NCBI GenBank assembly: GCA_020310875.1
Contig: CM035407.1
Location: 64,874,158 to 64,938,157, forward strand
DNA: 64,000 bases
Reading direction: 5' to 3'
Source of the DNA: Ceratopteris richardii
Taxonomy: Eukaryota; Streptophyta; Polypodiopsida; Polypodiales; Pteridaceae
A model generated the notes under the pieces. That model was not told the origin of the DNA, made no database searches, and saw only the letters and a program-made list of their open reading frames with translations. Positions 21,745 through 32,745 of this stretch are shown here, piece by piece; position 1 is the stretch's first letter; each line of letters opens with the position of its first letter. The position numbers and the translations under genes were made by a program.

Positions 21745-24700
21745 TTATGCCCTCCAACTTCTCTAGAAGTCCATCCAAGTGTAATTGCGTCTTGGCTGAG
21801 CCCGAGTAATTGAAAAGGCGACTGGCTTCAAACATAGTCTGAGCCAATGCGACCATTTTCGCACAAAGCTTGGTTCTTTCTATCTCTAGGTCAGCTCTAG
21901 GGTAGCACTTGTCATGATCCGTGACATTGGGCCCTTCTTGGATTCTGGCCTGATATGCTTTAAGCATCATGTCTATGTCTTCAGGAGGAGGATCAGCTAA
22001 TATTGATCCTGCTCTAGGGGGTGGTGGAATCGTATGAGGTGGATTGGAAGGTGGCGGGTCGGATAGCGATGGGAATGGTGGTGGTGGGGTAGTGTGAGAG
22101 GGAGTTTGAGATGTGATTTCAGTTATCTTGGCTTTGGTTTCTCTTATGCTTTCCTCAAGTTCACTCATCTTTTTAGCCCATTGTCTTTTCATTCTTTCCC
22201 GACTATCTTTCCATTCTCTAGTCCTTTTCTTTGTCATGCTCTCGGTTTCACTAGCCTCTGGGTTCTTATCCTGGTTTACCCCTTGGTTCTGCTGCAATGC
22301 CTGAGCTCTAGTCACTACCTGTACTGGTGCGGTGGATGTCACACTTCCTGTGGAGTCTACCACCAACCCAATAACGTTAATAGGGGTGATTTTTGGCATA
22401 TTATTAGGATTTTTAGGGCAATCTCGTAAGAGATGCTCCTTTCCACACTCTTGACAATAACCCTGGATCGTTACTGACTGGGGTTGTGTAGGTGAAGGAA
22501 AGGGACAGTCACGAATGAGATGATCTCCTTGACATCTGTAGCATGGTCCTCTAGGGAATGGGGGTCTTACTTGTCTAGGTTGGGGTCTAGGGTTGGGGTT
22601 TGCATACATGACGTTTGTGTAATCTGATTCCCAACTAGGTTCATTTGGCTCTTCACTATAGTAAGACTCACCATGTTCAGGAGACTGCATATAGTAAGCC
22701 TGGGGACTATCAACATGTGTAGAATCGAAGCTATGGTCACTGGGAACACTTTCTGAAAGCAATGGCGTTATGGGGACTATAGCTCTATTCAGGTTTTCTT
22801 CAGCAGCATCATACTTGACAGGTATCAAGCTGGATGGAGCTGGAGGTTGTTGGGCTAACACAGGCTGAGGCCTTTGCTGGGCTTGGTATTGTGTTTGGTA
22901 GGTTTGTTGAGGCCTAGCATACTGTTGTGGTGGGTACTGGTTCTGATATCTGCCTTGTTGAGGGTATGGTTGAGGGTAGGTTTGCCTAACAGCTTGTTTA
23001 TTGTATGGGCAGTCTTGTGCTATGTGATTTGTGTATGTTCGTTCTATGATGCAGTACTGGCTACTAGGATTTACTTGGGGTTGGGCCATAATGGGACATA
23101 CATTCGCCATGTGGTCGCCGCCACAAGTGTAGCATCTCTTCACAGGGGCAAACCTTGGGATCTGTTTACTAGTGAAACCTAATTTCTGAGCTACTTTCTC
23201 TGCAAGTTCCTCAATTGATGTGGATTGTGTGGAAGAGAGGTTAGAGGCATTATCAGAATCTTTGTATATCTTGGAAAGCTCTAATTCCTCCCCTAGGTTA
23301 TCCTCAATGTCAATGCACATGCGTACACAATCTTCTATTGTCCTAGGGTCCTTCAAGTACACATACGATCTCAATTTGGTACTTAGCAGTCCATCCAAGA
23401 ATAAGGCCACCTGCTTAGCTGGTGTGGGTAGCTCTGAAACAGGGCATCTTTCTAAGTATTGCCTAAATCTTCTTCCTACAAGTCTCACGGTTTCTTGCAG
23501 GGTCTGCTTGAAGCTGTGGATCAGTGAGGAGGTATTATGTCTTATGCCACTCTTAGAGAATTCAATAATGAAAGCCTCTAGGAGTTGGTCTATGCTCCTG
23601 AACTGTCTCTCGTTTAGTGGCTGAAACCATGTCAGGGCAGTGTTCCTAAGGGTCAGACCAAAGGCATTATACTGTGTGAATAGATCCTCCACTTGTTCAG
23701 CTCTCAGGACTTGTCTAAACTCAGCCACATGATCGTATGGATCTCCCGTGCCATCGAAGTAGTTCTTCATGGACTTAACTAGCTGCGTTGGTCTCAAAGT
23801 CCTGGTGTGCTCTCTAGGTCGTGGTAGAGGGAACTCATCTGCGTTCCTTTGATTCCTGTGAGCTCTAAGTACCTCAGGCTCTACTCTATTTGTTTCCGTC
23901 CTCGTTCTCTCTCTGCCCCCTGAGTTGGCAAAGCTCACTTCTGGCCTATCTCTACTTCTGTCTCTTTGAGTTCCATGAGCTTGGGATGTTCCCGCTCCAG
24001 GGTGACCGTAGGACACATTTGATCTTGGTTGGGGGAAAATAATTTCACCTTTCCAAGTGTAAGCATGCCCATCATTTTTTGTCACCACGAAGATCCTCTC
24101 TGAGGCGTGATCTAAGTAGGTCACTCTACCTGGGCTATCAGGATCCTTAAACTCATAGATCATGATTGTTCCAATATCAAATGGCCGATCAGATTTATAT
24201 CTCCAAAAGGCTTCTTCAGTTTCTCGGTTCAGAAGAAGATCTATGCTCTTATTATCTTGGGGAATCCACTCTGGTGTGACAATCCTCGTAAGAACAGATT
24301 TCCCTCGGGGGGTCCTCGGTTCTACCCCCATGTTTCCTTGCTCTAGGTCATCTAAGTCCGATTCTAGGACTACATTCCCAAATTCATCAGTTCTATTGGG
24401 GTGGCTGGTGACTACATATATTGTCCCTTCCTTGTCTAAGTAAACTCCATTTTCGAACTTGACAGCTGGGCGCTCTAGTCCAATGGATTGATCAGGATTC
24501 TTAATCTGTACCACAGATCTTCCTAGGCCGTCCTCATAGATGCTAGCACCCAATCGGTTGGTCCTAAGGTATTCCAACTGCGTTTTGTAAGGGCCTTCTA
24601 CCCTATGCAAGTACGACACTCCTGAACTGCCTGTAGGTCTGTCCATGCCTTGAGACGTCTCTGATTCACTGGTATCCGAGCTAGGATAATGCGAGTGGTG

Positions 24701-24805
24701 ACTCAACTGCTGGGCCCAAGACCTCGCAGTATGATTGACACTAGCCTCTGAAGACCTAAGGCTTTGCCTATCCCTCGCTAGATGTCGCCCTGATCTAAGG
24801 TTCAT
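21701..24805 (-). CDS. gag: Gypsy-A Gag polyprotein part
   Basis: 1034 codons from ATG 24805 without a stop. Residues 60-260 are an N-terminal extension without a family I recognise ('IDLLLNRETEEAFWRYKSD', 'VTYLDHASERIFVV'). Retrotrans_gag-type capsid region about 346-505 ('YFDGTGDPYDHVAEF', 'LTWFQPLNERQF'). Zinc knuckles CX2CX3HX4C at 558-570, 755-767 and 784-796, plus a degenerate one near 585-599. Between them are Gln/Tyr/Pro-rich tracts, and near the end a Pro-rich segment and a basic end. Gag forms the particle and binds RNA. This is the longest intact coding frame of the family here, although its junction to PR1 is shifted. Confidence 0.88.
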   Translation of the reverse strand: MNLRSGRHLARDRQSLRSSEASVNHTARSWAQQLSHHSHYPSSDTSESETSQGMDRPTGSSGVSYLHRVEGPYKTQLEYLRTNRLGASIYEDGLGRSVVQIKNPDQSIGLERPAVKFENGVYLDKEGTIYVVTSHPNRTDEFGNVVLESDLDDLEQGNMGVEPRTPRGKSVLTRIVTPEWIPQDNKSIDLLLNRETEEAFWRYKSDRPFDIGTIMIYEFKDPDSPGRVTYLDHASERIFVVTKNDGHAYTWKGEIIFPQPRSNVSYGHPGAGTSQAHGTQRDRSRDRPEVSFANSGGRERTRTETNRVEPEVLRAHRNQRNADEFPLPRPREHTRTLRPTQLVKSMKNYFDGTGDPYDHVAEFRQVLRAEQVEDLFTQYNAFGLTLRNTALTWFQPLNERQFRSIDQLLEAFIIEFSKSGIRHNTSSLIHSFKQTLQETVRLVGRRFRQYLERCPVSELPTPAKQVALFLDGLLSTKLRSYVYLKDPRTIEDCVRMCIDIEDNLGEELELSKIYKDSDNASNLSSTQSTSIEELAEKVAQKLGFTSKQIPRFAPVKRCYTCGGDHMANVCPIMAQPQVNPSSQYCIIERTYTNHIAQDCPYNKQAVRQTYPQPYPQQGRYQNQYPPQQYARPQQTYQTQYQAQQRPQPVLAQQPPAPSSLIPVKYDAAEENLNRAIVPITPLLSESVPSDHSFDSTHVDSPQAYYMQSPEHGESYYSEEPNEPSWESDYTNVMYANPNPRPQPRQVRPPFPRGPCYRCQGDHLIRDCPFPSPTQPQSVTIQGYCQECGKEHLLRDCPKNPNNMPKITPINVIGLVVDSTGSVTSTAPVQVVTRAQALQQNQGVNQDKNPEASETESMTKKRTREWKDSRERMKRQWAKKMSELEESIRETKAKITEITSQTPSHTTPPPPFPSLSDPPPSNPPHTIPPPPRAGSILADPPPEDIDMMLKAYQARIQEGPNVTDHDKCYPRADLEIERTKLCAKMVALAQTMFEASRLFNYSGSAKTQLHLDGLLEKLEGIIARSTKEEKKSRKR

Positions 24806-25727
24806 ATGCTTAACTGATTAACCCAATTTTCCCAGGTACAACCACATTTCTGAGTCCTTTGTATCAATTACTTATTCCCCTTTTTATGTTGATTACCGTG
24901 TTTATACTCTTGTCTGATATCACGTCGTTAGGAATACTTGAGTTTAATTTCGCACTTTAGTTTGGTCATTTCTCGTTAGGTTCTTTTCCTTTAAGGTTGT
25001 CGTTCACACACACAGGTTATCTCTTGACTTGAACTTGATTTCTTAGATAGTCTTTGATTTATCTCGTGCCTATCGTTGCCTGGAATTACTTCTAACACTA
25101 CCCGCACTTAGCCTAAACTAAGAATTGACAGGGGGTGTTGCGGGTTTTCCAACCTTGAGTTCCTTTCCTCGAGTTGTTGCCCTGGTGTGCCCAGGACGCG
25201 TGTTCCCAAGCCTGCACTTACTCTTGCTTTGTGTACCTTTTGATGCTCTCAAAGGACCTGTAAAAGGCCCACCGTTAGCTCCAAACTTAAATTCAAAAGA
25301 CAGAACCAAACACTTTCATTCATGTAACACTTCACCAATCTGCACTATGACTTTTGGAAAATAATTCTAGGGATCCCTGAATTTTGTTCCCCCTGGGTAT
25401 GGTCAACCTCAAGATACCCTAACTGAAAATCAATGCATCATTCTTATAAAAAACAGTTGAGGGCGTGTAGTATATGCCACGAGCTTTTTGACAAGCCCTA
25501 GAGCTCAAGAAATGGATTTCGTATGAAAAAGTTATGACCGTTCGGGGTTTTGGAGTTAAAACAGGATTCAAAACAGGCTAACAGGAATTCTCAAGTTGCT
25601 TGTGGCACGGCCTCGCGATGCAATACTATACCCTAGTGTTTGCCCCACACTTAGCCAAAATTAAGACCACTATTTTTTTCCCAAAAAATTTGACCTAATT
25701 TGCCCTTCTAACGTGTTCGCAAAGTCT
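24806..25727 (-). other. Gypsy-A leader, 3' part without genes
   Basis: Non-coding leader between the TCGCGAT array and the gag start. It is similar in parts to the Gypsy-B leader around 51900-52500 (for example the stretch around AAAGTTATGACCGTTC, near 25526 and 52440). No open frame stands out. Confidence 0.6.
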
Positions 25728-26300
25728 GTCGGTCGCGATTGACAGGTCAATCGCGATTGACGTGTCGATCGCGATTGACAGGTCCGTCGTGGCTGTCAGT
25801 CGCGATTGATGTGTTGATCGCGATTGACAGGTCCGTCGTGGCTGTCAGTCGCGATTGATGTGTCGATCGTGATTGACAGGTCCGTCGTGGCTGTCAGTCG
25901 CGATTGATGTGTCGATCGCGATTGACAGTTGTCTCAAAAAGTCAATCAGTCGTGGTCAAAGGGTCGTTGACTCTGTCAGTCGCGATTGATGAGTCGATCG
26001 CGATTGACAGGTCGGTCGCGAGGTTTGTCCATCGTGGTCAAACAATCGTTGACTCTATCGATCGCGATTGATGTGTCGATCGCGATTGACAGGTCGGTCG
26101 CGAGGTCTGTCCGTCGTGGTCAATCAATCGTTGACTGTGTCGGTCACGATTGATGACTCGATCGCGATTGACACGTGTCACGCGTAGGCTCCGTTGGTCG
26201 TGGTCAATCGGTCGTTGACTCTGTCGGTCGCGATTGACAGAGCCGTCGTGGGCTGTCGATCGCGATTGACGTGTCGATCGCGATTGACAAAAATCTGTGG
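25728..26300 (-). repeat. TCGCGAT tandem array in Gypsy-A leader
   Basis: Irregular tandem units built on GTCGATCGCGATTGACAGG; I count 16 exact TCGCGATT cores and several one-base variants, spaced 18-40 bp. One further variant sits alone at 26391-26407. The array is CpG-dense in an otherwise AT-rich element and each unit is close to palindromic. Gypsy-B has an array with the same core at the same place in the leader but a different unit. Confidence 0.85.
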
Positions 26301-26481
26301 AATTTCAAAAAACTAAACACATTTTTGGGAAGCTCTAGGCCTGTAGGTCATGGATATGCACTTTGTTTAGCAAATAGATCAACTTTTCTGTCGGTCACGA
26401 TTGACAGAACCCGGCGACACACAGACAGTTACTTCGAATTCCGTACCTGCGCAGGGTGCTGGGGCCGATGATGCGGCCTGT

Positions 26482-26737
26482 ACCTGCAATAGAGCTCAAA
26501 AAACATGCAAAGACAGCACACACAATTTCGCTCTCTCGCTCTCTCTCACAAGTGAAATGAGGGAAATGAGGTGGAGATGGTGATATGATCAAAAAACAAA
26601 AATTTTCGCGATGATGGAGATGGAGGTGGGAGATGGTGATGATGATGATGGTAATGAAGGTGGTGAAGAAAAAACAAGAAAATAGATGGAAGTGAAAAAA
26701 ATACCTACAACTCCAACGCGTCAACTCTACGTCTTAC
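26482..26737 (-). other. Probable intron in the Gypsy-A 5' leader
   Basis: Minus-strand donor GTGTGATG|GTAAGA at 26737 and acceptor TGAGCTCTATTGCAG|G ending at 26482, 256 nt apart. Gypsy-B has the same donor and a pyrimidine-rich acceptor 254 nt apart. Plausible as a 5' leader intron; no transcript evidence is available here. Confidence 0.45.
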
Positions 26738-26760
26738 CATCACACGCTCGTCCTCAAAGC

Positions 26761-26782
26761 TCGATCCCCGGCAACGGCGCCA
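26761..26782 (-). other. Gypsy-A primer binding site (tRNA-Asp)
   Basis: The plus strand here equals the 3' terminal 22 nt of plant tRNA-Asp(GUC), including CCA, so the minus-strand element can pair with that tRNA: it begins TGGCGCCGTTGCC. It lies 8 nt from the 5' LTR. tRNA-Asp priming is typical of Athila-like Gypsy elements. Confidence 0.92.
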
Positions 26783-26790
26783 AAATTTGG

Positions 26791-27472
26791 TGTAGCTCAG
26801 TGATGAGTAGCACCTCCTTTAATGTCAATCCGGGAAGATATGAGGATGGTATGAAGACCTCGAGCAAGTGGAAGCACAAGTGCGTGAGTGAGAAGCACAC
26901 CAACATGCACACACATACACACACACGCGCACACACGGCAAGACAAAGAGTGAGGAGCAATGGAGTTCTTTTGATTACTTTCGAAGAGCTCTTACAAGTT
27001 CGTTTCAATTACAATCTAACCTCAAAAATGAGCTCTCTAGCTCTTTTTATAGTTTTTGACTAGCTTTGGCCCTGTCCAGACCTAGTGTCCAGCCTAGTTA
27101 AAAATTAGGTTCCAGGGCCAATTTGAGGGCTTAAACGGAGTCTAAAAAATACGAAAATTGATATGTAGGTACTTCTAAGGCTCCTCAAGCTCGAGGACTC
27201 CTCGGCTTGCACAAAATGGAGCTACAAAAATATGAAATGGTATTTACAATGATTGTTAGTGATAAGAATCACTTTTGATTGGTGTAGGATTTTGAAAAAT
27301 TAAAGGATGCCTTAGTGCTAGATCTGCGTGAATGCTCGTACTTGCTTCTCCATGAAGAAAATTATTGGCCTACTTGCCAGATCTTCGTTGACTGCCCTGT
27401 CTGCTTGTGTTGTCCCTTCGCTCTGACTCTCTTCGTCTTGTGGCTCCTTCGGTTCCCCGACTGCTACCAACA
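26791..27472 (-). repeat. Gypsy-A 5' LTR
   Basis: 682 bp, TG...CA, directly next to the PBS, so this is the 5' LTR of a minus-strand element. It carries a CACACA-rich stretch near 26905-26935 and a TATA box at 27043-27051. Confidence 0.96.
27043..27051 (-). promoter_or_regulatory. TATA box of the Gypsy-A 5' LTR
   Basis: Minus strand TATAAAAAG followed by AGCTAGAGAGCTC. The same block is kept in Gypsy-B (53803-53811), although the LTRs have otherwise diverged strongly, which supports a promoter role. Confidence 0.6.
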
Positions 27473-27752
27473 TAGTCCATCCCACAACTCAGAGCATGGA
27501 TTAAAAGACCTTCTTCTATGGCCATATATATACTGCAGGCTTTCAGGACACACAAACTTGTAACAACACTTGGCTGTATGCCTTCAAAAAGTGATCTATT
27601 GAATAGGTCAAAGAAGCCAGAAATAAGACCACCCCATGTCATGACATTTCTATCTGGAAGCCTCATCATGCCTGGCTTTCAGGCGATGGGCAAGGTCATC
27701 AAATGTCAGGTCTACCAGCATGTCCAATGCCTTGTGGACTAACTGATGATGG
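27473..27752 (-). pseudogene. PPR gene fragment, upstream half
   Basis: Minus strand reads 'LPDRNVMTWGGLISGF', 'GIQPSVVTSLCVLKACS', 'AIEEGLLIHALSCGMDY', typical PPR (PLS-type) repeat sequence, with an 'ALDMLVDL..DDLAHR' remnant in another frame upstream. It breaks at 27473 in the codons for Asp-Tyr, which are part of the TAGTC TSD, and continues at 10688. So Gypsy-A inserted into an already captured, partly decayed PPR fragment. Confidence 0.82.
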
Positions 27753-27770
27753 TCTCCTTTCCTCTGTAGT

Positions 27771-28395
27771 TATTACCAAGCTTCTCTAAACCCACTTGAT
27801 TAATAACACTTTAATCATTGTGGTTACCTGCAAGTTATGGTAGCAGATTGAATTTCTACACCTGTATGTCCATCACTATTCTGATCTGTTTTTTCAATTA
27901 AGTTTTCAATTATTTTGATTATGATGATTAATCGGCTGATTGATTTAAATTTCTGTTGCTGCATTACTAAAAGCCAAACTGGTTGCCAATGGAGATGCTC
28001 AATGGAAATAGTCTATAAAATCTTTTAAAGGGTTACAAAACATTCAATCCAAATATCTGCCAAATACCTTGGATGAATATGAAGATGGAGAATAAGTTTG
28101 ACTATCTATCTTATCTTGGATGAATATGATTATGAAGTAGTTTACCAAGCTTCTCCAAACCCACTTGATTGATAACACTTTAATTAAGGAGTAGTAGCAG
28201 ATAAAAATTCTATATCCCCAAGTGCATAGAGTCAACGTTGCCTTGTCTATCACTGTTCTGATAAGTCCTTTTCAATTAATCTTATTATGATAATTAATCA
28301 AACTGATTAGCCAAATCTTGTTTAATCTAAACTTTTTCTATTGTTGTTCATTTAAAGCCAAAAATCTTGGTCAATGGAGACGATCAAGGGAAATA
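27771..28395. repeat. Diverged tandem duplication, about 365-bp spacing
   Basis: The block starting TACCAAGCTTCTC at about 27776 recurs at about 28142, both followed by AACCCACTTGATT and TAACACTTTAAT, and later by AAAGCCAAA and CAATGGAGA(T/C)G. The copies are clearly diverged. No protein is recognisable; the spacing suggests an old local duplication in the hAT interior. Confidence 0.65.
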
Positions 28396-28799
28396 AAAAT
28401 CCACAACGTAATAATTTGGCCATCTTTTCCCTGCAACATTATAACAATCAAGAAGCATATGTAACAATGACCCAAAAGATGAAGCAACTAGATATGAGAT
28501 GCTACACACACAATTACCTTACCTGGGTTCTTTTCAGTGCCTTCTTGTGGGAAACAATTTCAAACTTCTTGGAAACCTGTCCAGTTTAGCAACCTGTCCT
28601 CAAATGCATATACATACCTATCGCGATTTATTTTGACATATGCATACTTAGCACACACACTTGCACATACACACACGTGCATACATACTTCTACACACAT
28701 CTATTTGGAAACAACATTAGATTACAAAATTTTTGATCAGAGATAGGTCCCAAATTCCAAGAAGTTCAGTGTGCAAGCCTTCAAATCCTCTAAAAGGAT
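28396..28799. other. hAT interior, no gene seen
   Basis: AT-rich, no recognisable coding sequence; a short CACACA-rich tract lies at about 28645-28700. Confidence 0.6.
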
Positions 28800-29245
28800 T
28801 GTTCAGTGTACACACATACATACACACATATAAGCATGAATAAAAACATAATATATACATGCAAGCATCACACATACTCTTGAATTTCAAACATACATAT
28901 ATACATTCACGAATACAAGAATACAAACATGCACACATGTAAGCATCTCACATGCAAGAATCACCCATGCACACATATACATAACATATACATATTACAT
29001 GCATCACACATGCATCCATATGTACATACACACATACATATTACATGCATCACACATGCATCCATATGTACATACACACATACTATTACATGCATCACAC
29101 ATGCATCCGTATGTACATACACACATACATACATGCACGAATACAAGAATACAAACATACATACATGCAAGAATACATGAATACAAACATACACACATGC
29201 AAGCATGGCACATGCATGAGTCATACATACATAGATACATAAATA
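28800..29245. repeat. ACAT/CATA-rich microsatellite with a 54-bp sub-repeat
   Basis: Alternating ACAC, ACAT and TGCA units. A longer sub-repeat with CATCACACATGCATCC and TACATACACACATA occurs three times between about 28990 and 29135. The long open frames on both strands here are products of the repeat, not genes. Confidence 0.85.
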
Positions 29246-29444
29246 GGCATGAACATTGAACAATAGGAACCTTTGAATCTCATCATTTCAGATATTAAAA
29301 ATAAAACAACAAAAATCGGCAAATATTGAAATCGTCGATATATTCAGAACCTATCAAAACAATAAGAAACATTAATATAAATTATACTTCACCATAATAT
29401 TAAAAAAGAAATCAAATAAAACAGTTACCTTTTTATAATCAATG

Positions 29445-32295
29445 TCAGTTGATTTGAAAAATATTAGAAGGTTCAACATCCTCCATGTGTTTTCTTTGGC
29501 CTGATACTACACATTCACTTCTTCGTTGACATTGACTTTTCCATATGGCATAAGCTTCTTCGAAAGGGAAAGTTTGAAGGTCACTCTTAGAAACAAACAA
29601 TCTAAGACATGTATCCAAGTTTTTATTCAATCTATTTCTCGTTGCATTTCTTATGAAAGTTAAGCTACTCCATAGACGTTCATCTTCAACGGATCCAAGG
29701 ATCATTGTTAGACATAAATTTTCTACTTTAAATAACTCCGACATAGATTCCTTCAAGAATGGAGATATATCGAGATTTTTCCATAGCTTTGTCATTGCAC
29801 CTGGATTTGAAGGATCTTTGACAAAGTTAAATTGCTCCCACATCGTTTGTCCAAATATCCCAGATTGTTTTTTCAAAAGATTTGGATTTATAATTCCTTC
29901 TAGAATCCTATCTCCTAAATATGCATTCTTTCCAAAATGATCCGATAATACTTGGACATTGCTTTTAAAGTCATTTGTTAAAAAGCTCTTGTCTTTTGCA
30001 TGATTCCAATATAAAGGATGAACTATGGCCATTGCTTCTAAGAGCTCATCTCGAGGAAATCTCTCTCTGATCTCAGAAGTCAATTTATTACATATGGATC
30101 TTAAGCCTTGTTTTACACTATCAACTAGGATAGCAAAGAATGTTTGATTAACTTTTTTCTGATGCATACTCCTTGACTTTTTCGTGATACATAAAGAGGA
30201 ATCTGCTTATCTTTCACAAATATGCACAACCAACCTTTCTTATTGTATTGCAAAAAACTATCTTTTACACCAACTTGTAGCAACGATTCCCACTCGATAA
30301 ATTCTTGCGAATCAAAACCTGATGTCTCAGAATAAAAAGTTTCTAAGCGCATACAAGTCATTTTTCTTGCTAGTGCGTATTCCATTACATAAATATCTCT
30401 TGATTGAGAAACTTTTATCAAATTATTCATTTCTCTTAACAATGGTAAATGATTCCTCTAAGATAGAGAAGAGTTTCCACATCACTTAGCATTTGCAACA
30501 AAGTATGAGCTTTTCTTTTTTGTATTCCTGTACTTAAAGATATAATATTGACCACACCGATGACTGATTTATATTCTTCAAAAAGACGTTCTACAGGTCC
30601 AATAAGTGAAATCCATCTGGTGTCAATATTTTTTTTCAATTTTCTTCCCTTACTTATCCCATCCGAGAAGCATTTAAACTCTTTAATACGCTTAGGACTT
30701 TTTGAAAAGAAAGCATATGCCTGGTGTACAAGATCTTCAACTTTTTGTACAAAAACAAATTGTGACACAATTTTAAATGCCAGATTTGTACGATGAGACA
30801 TACTATGTATACCTAAAGCATATGGTGTATAGTTTTGTTGCAATTGAACACACAATCCATTTCTAAGCCCATGCATAACTGAGCATCCATCAACACCAAT
30901 GCATACTATCTTTTGATTAATATCACTAATTGACATCCCTCCAATATTTGAAATGGAATCTAAAACAAGTTGCACCAACAAATTAGAAGTTGCACTTCCC
31001 TTTAGTTGAAAAGCACCAATAAATTTGGCTTTTCTTGCATAATTCTCCACAATATATGCATGGATACATACCCAAGAAGTGCAATCCCTTGCTGTCACTT
31101 CGTCAAGGGAAATAGAAATAAAAGTAGCATTCGATAAACTTTTTTTCAAGTCGAATTTGATTACCTCTCCCATTGCTTTTGCAAATTCCCATCCTGAAGA
31201 CTCTGTCCAATATTGTGTCGGAAAAATTTGAATTCGTAATCCAATGAAATTCAATGGAACTCTCCACTTAAGATAATCAGACATTGGTTTTCCAATGGAC
31301 AAGATATGTAGCACAATTGAAAATTGCATTAATATGGCTTCATTATCTGATTTGAGCTTTCTCTCAAAAAGATGCATGAAGGATCTTTTTTTCTCATTAC
31401 TTTGCTCCAAAAGCAATAAATGAGAATTATAGGCATCTACATTTTGTAGATGCCTACATTCATCTTTTGTTTTCCATCTAACGATGTTTTCCATTTTCCC
31501 TTCTACTTCTACTTTCTCATACATTTTACCCACATGTTTTTCAATGGTATCTAATTTCAATTGTAACTTGACTTGATTACCGAATTTCCAACTACATGGT
31601 ATACAAGTGGAAAATTTTGGTTCTTCTTCACCCTCAATTATCAAAGGCTCAATAAAAGGAAACTTTGTTATCCAATCTATTTTAAAATTCCTTCCTATAT
31701 CCCATTGACCCTTCCCTCTCTTCATACGTTTAGACAATGGAGTGTCATTTGAGGTTTTCGACTCTGACACAGAGATGTTAGAGCATGCAATCAGAGGCAA
31801 AGTTGTAGGCTCAAGGGATGAGCTTGCTACACATGAAGAGTGCATGACATGCATACCTCCAATCCCTCCTTTAATTGAATAAAGATTAGAAATGGATTTT
31901 CTCTTAGGTCTCGAATTGATTACAACCTTTCCTTTTGCCTTTGACTGCATCTTAGTAGTTCCTGGATATATAGAAGACACACACATGAACACACCCATGA
32001 GAGAAGCATTTGAAATCTTCCAACACTAATCCTATGTCTTTCTATAGATCCATTTTTATATATACATACAAACCCTAACTCTACTACACAGGCCCTAGAC
32101 CTAACACATATATATAATTATTAAACCTATACACATGCCCTACACCTACCACATATATACAGTATATACAAATTATATATATTATATATTTAGAGAGAGA
32201 GACTACTTGAAGGGAGTTGAGTACATACCTAATGGATGATTATTCCCATCAAAAACACTGACGACATATTGAGAGGACGGCGAACTCCCAGCCAT
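29445..32295 (-). pseudogene. hAT transposase (two exons, two frameshifts)
   Basis: Exon 1 is 32229-32295 (ATG at 32295, MAGSSPSSQYVVSVFDG...), with donor TTAG|GTATGT. The intron is 31962-32228 (267 nt) with acceptor TATATATCCAG|GA; the frame joins perfectly into GTTKMQSKAKGK. Exon 2 holds a BED-like finger remnant (CIPC...KH), 'ISLDEVTARDCTSWVCIHAY' (first Asp), 'IGVDGCSVMHG' (second Asp), 'NIDTRWISL', and at the C-terminus 'GSVEDERLWSSLTFI' and 'FPFEEAYAIW', the hAT dimerisation region with the conserved Glu. Frameshifts near 30440 and 30150 break it. About 830 codons in total, normal for a hAT. It would cut and paste elements with CAGGG ends and 8-bp TSDs, which the flanking element has. 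Confidence 0.88.
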
Positions 32296-32610
32296 TTGAA
32301 GCAAGATGATATCGTCTGCCACAGCAACTGCAAGCTACACTAAAAAAGATAAAACTCACTTGATCGAGTATTGTGGGGAAAAAAGCTTGCACACACATTC
32401 ATGTTCTAATGCACCCACTTCATAAGGATGCTTGAAGGCTAACAATGAGAAGCCTGAAGGCCAATATTCAAGCTCTCTTGATAGCAATTTTCAAGCAACG
32501 GAACTATATTTAGAAGGTGGTCTTATGTTTGATATGAACACTCCACCACAAGCTGGTAATCTACAGCCTTTTCATATTTGCATCGTGTTCGGATACATAT
32601 GAGCGAAATT
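32296..32610. other. Upstream region of the hAT transposase
   Basis: No coding signal. It would contain the promoter of the minus-strand transposase; I see no clear TATA box at a convincing distance. Confidence 0.5.
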
Positions 32611-32745
32611 TAATATATAGAACATCAAGATCATACAGCTATAGAACATCAAGATCATACAACTTATATTCTTTCATATATAGAACATCAAGATCATACA
32701 GCTTATATTCTTTCATATATAGAACATGAAGATCATACAACTATT
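32611..32745. repeat. Short tandem repeat TATAGAACATCAAGATCATACA
   Basis: The core AGAACATCAAGATCATACA occurs four times (one as AGAACATGAAG), with spacing of about 22 and 45 bp. Confidence 0.85.

Larger units (their letters stand above)
10689..27472 (-). mobile_element. Gypsy-A: 16.8-kb Tat/Athila-like LTR retrotransposon with two proteases
   Basis: Two 682-bp LTRs (10689-11370, 26791-27472) differ at only three positions and are flanked by the TSD TAGTC (10684-10688, 27473-27477). Read on the minus strand: 5' LTR, tRNA-Asp PBS, leader with TCGCGAT array, gag, PR1, RT-RH-IN, PR2, WxPK tail, ORF3, PPT, 3' LTR. The RNase H block ('RWFLLLMEYDFEVVVRKG', 'ADHLSRL') and tRNA-Asp PBS fit the Tat/Athila side of Gypsy. 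Inserted into a PPR fragment inside the hAT. Youngest element of the nest, yet it has frameshifts and stops, so it may have been copied in trans. Confidence 0.96.

Noticed and set aside
20337..24443. Plus-strand frames of 60-134 codons across gag and pol
   Set aside because: Antisense shadows of the minus-strand Gypsy-A genes.
25728..26300. Repeat-spacer pattern resembling a CRISPR array
   Set aside because: Units are irregular in length, lack unique spacers, lie in a retrotransposon leader and the DNA is plant.
28717..29263. Several overlapping 65-100 codon frames rich in Cys, His, Tyr and Thr
   Set aside because: Translations of the ACAT/CATA microsatellite; frames exist on both strands with no codon bias.
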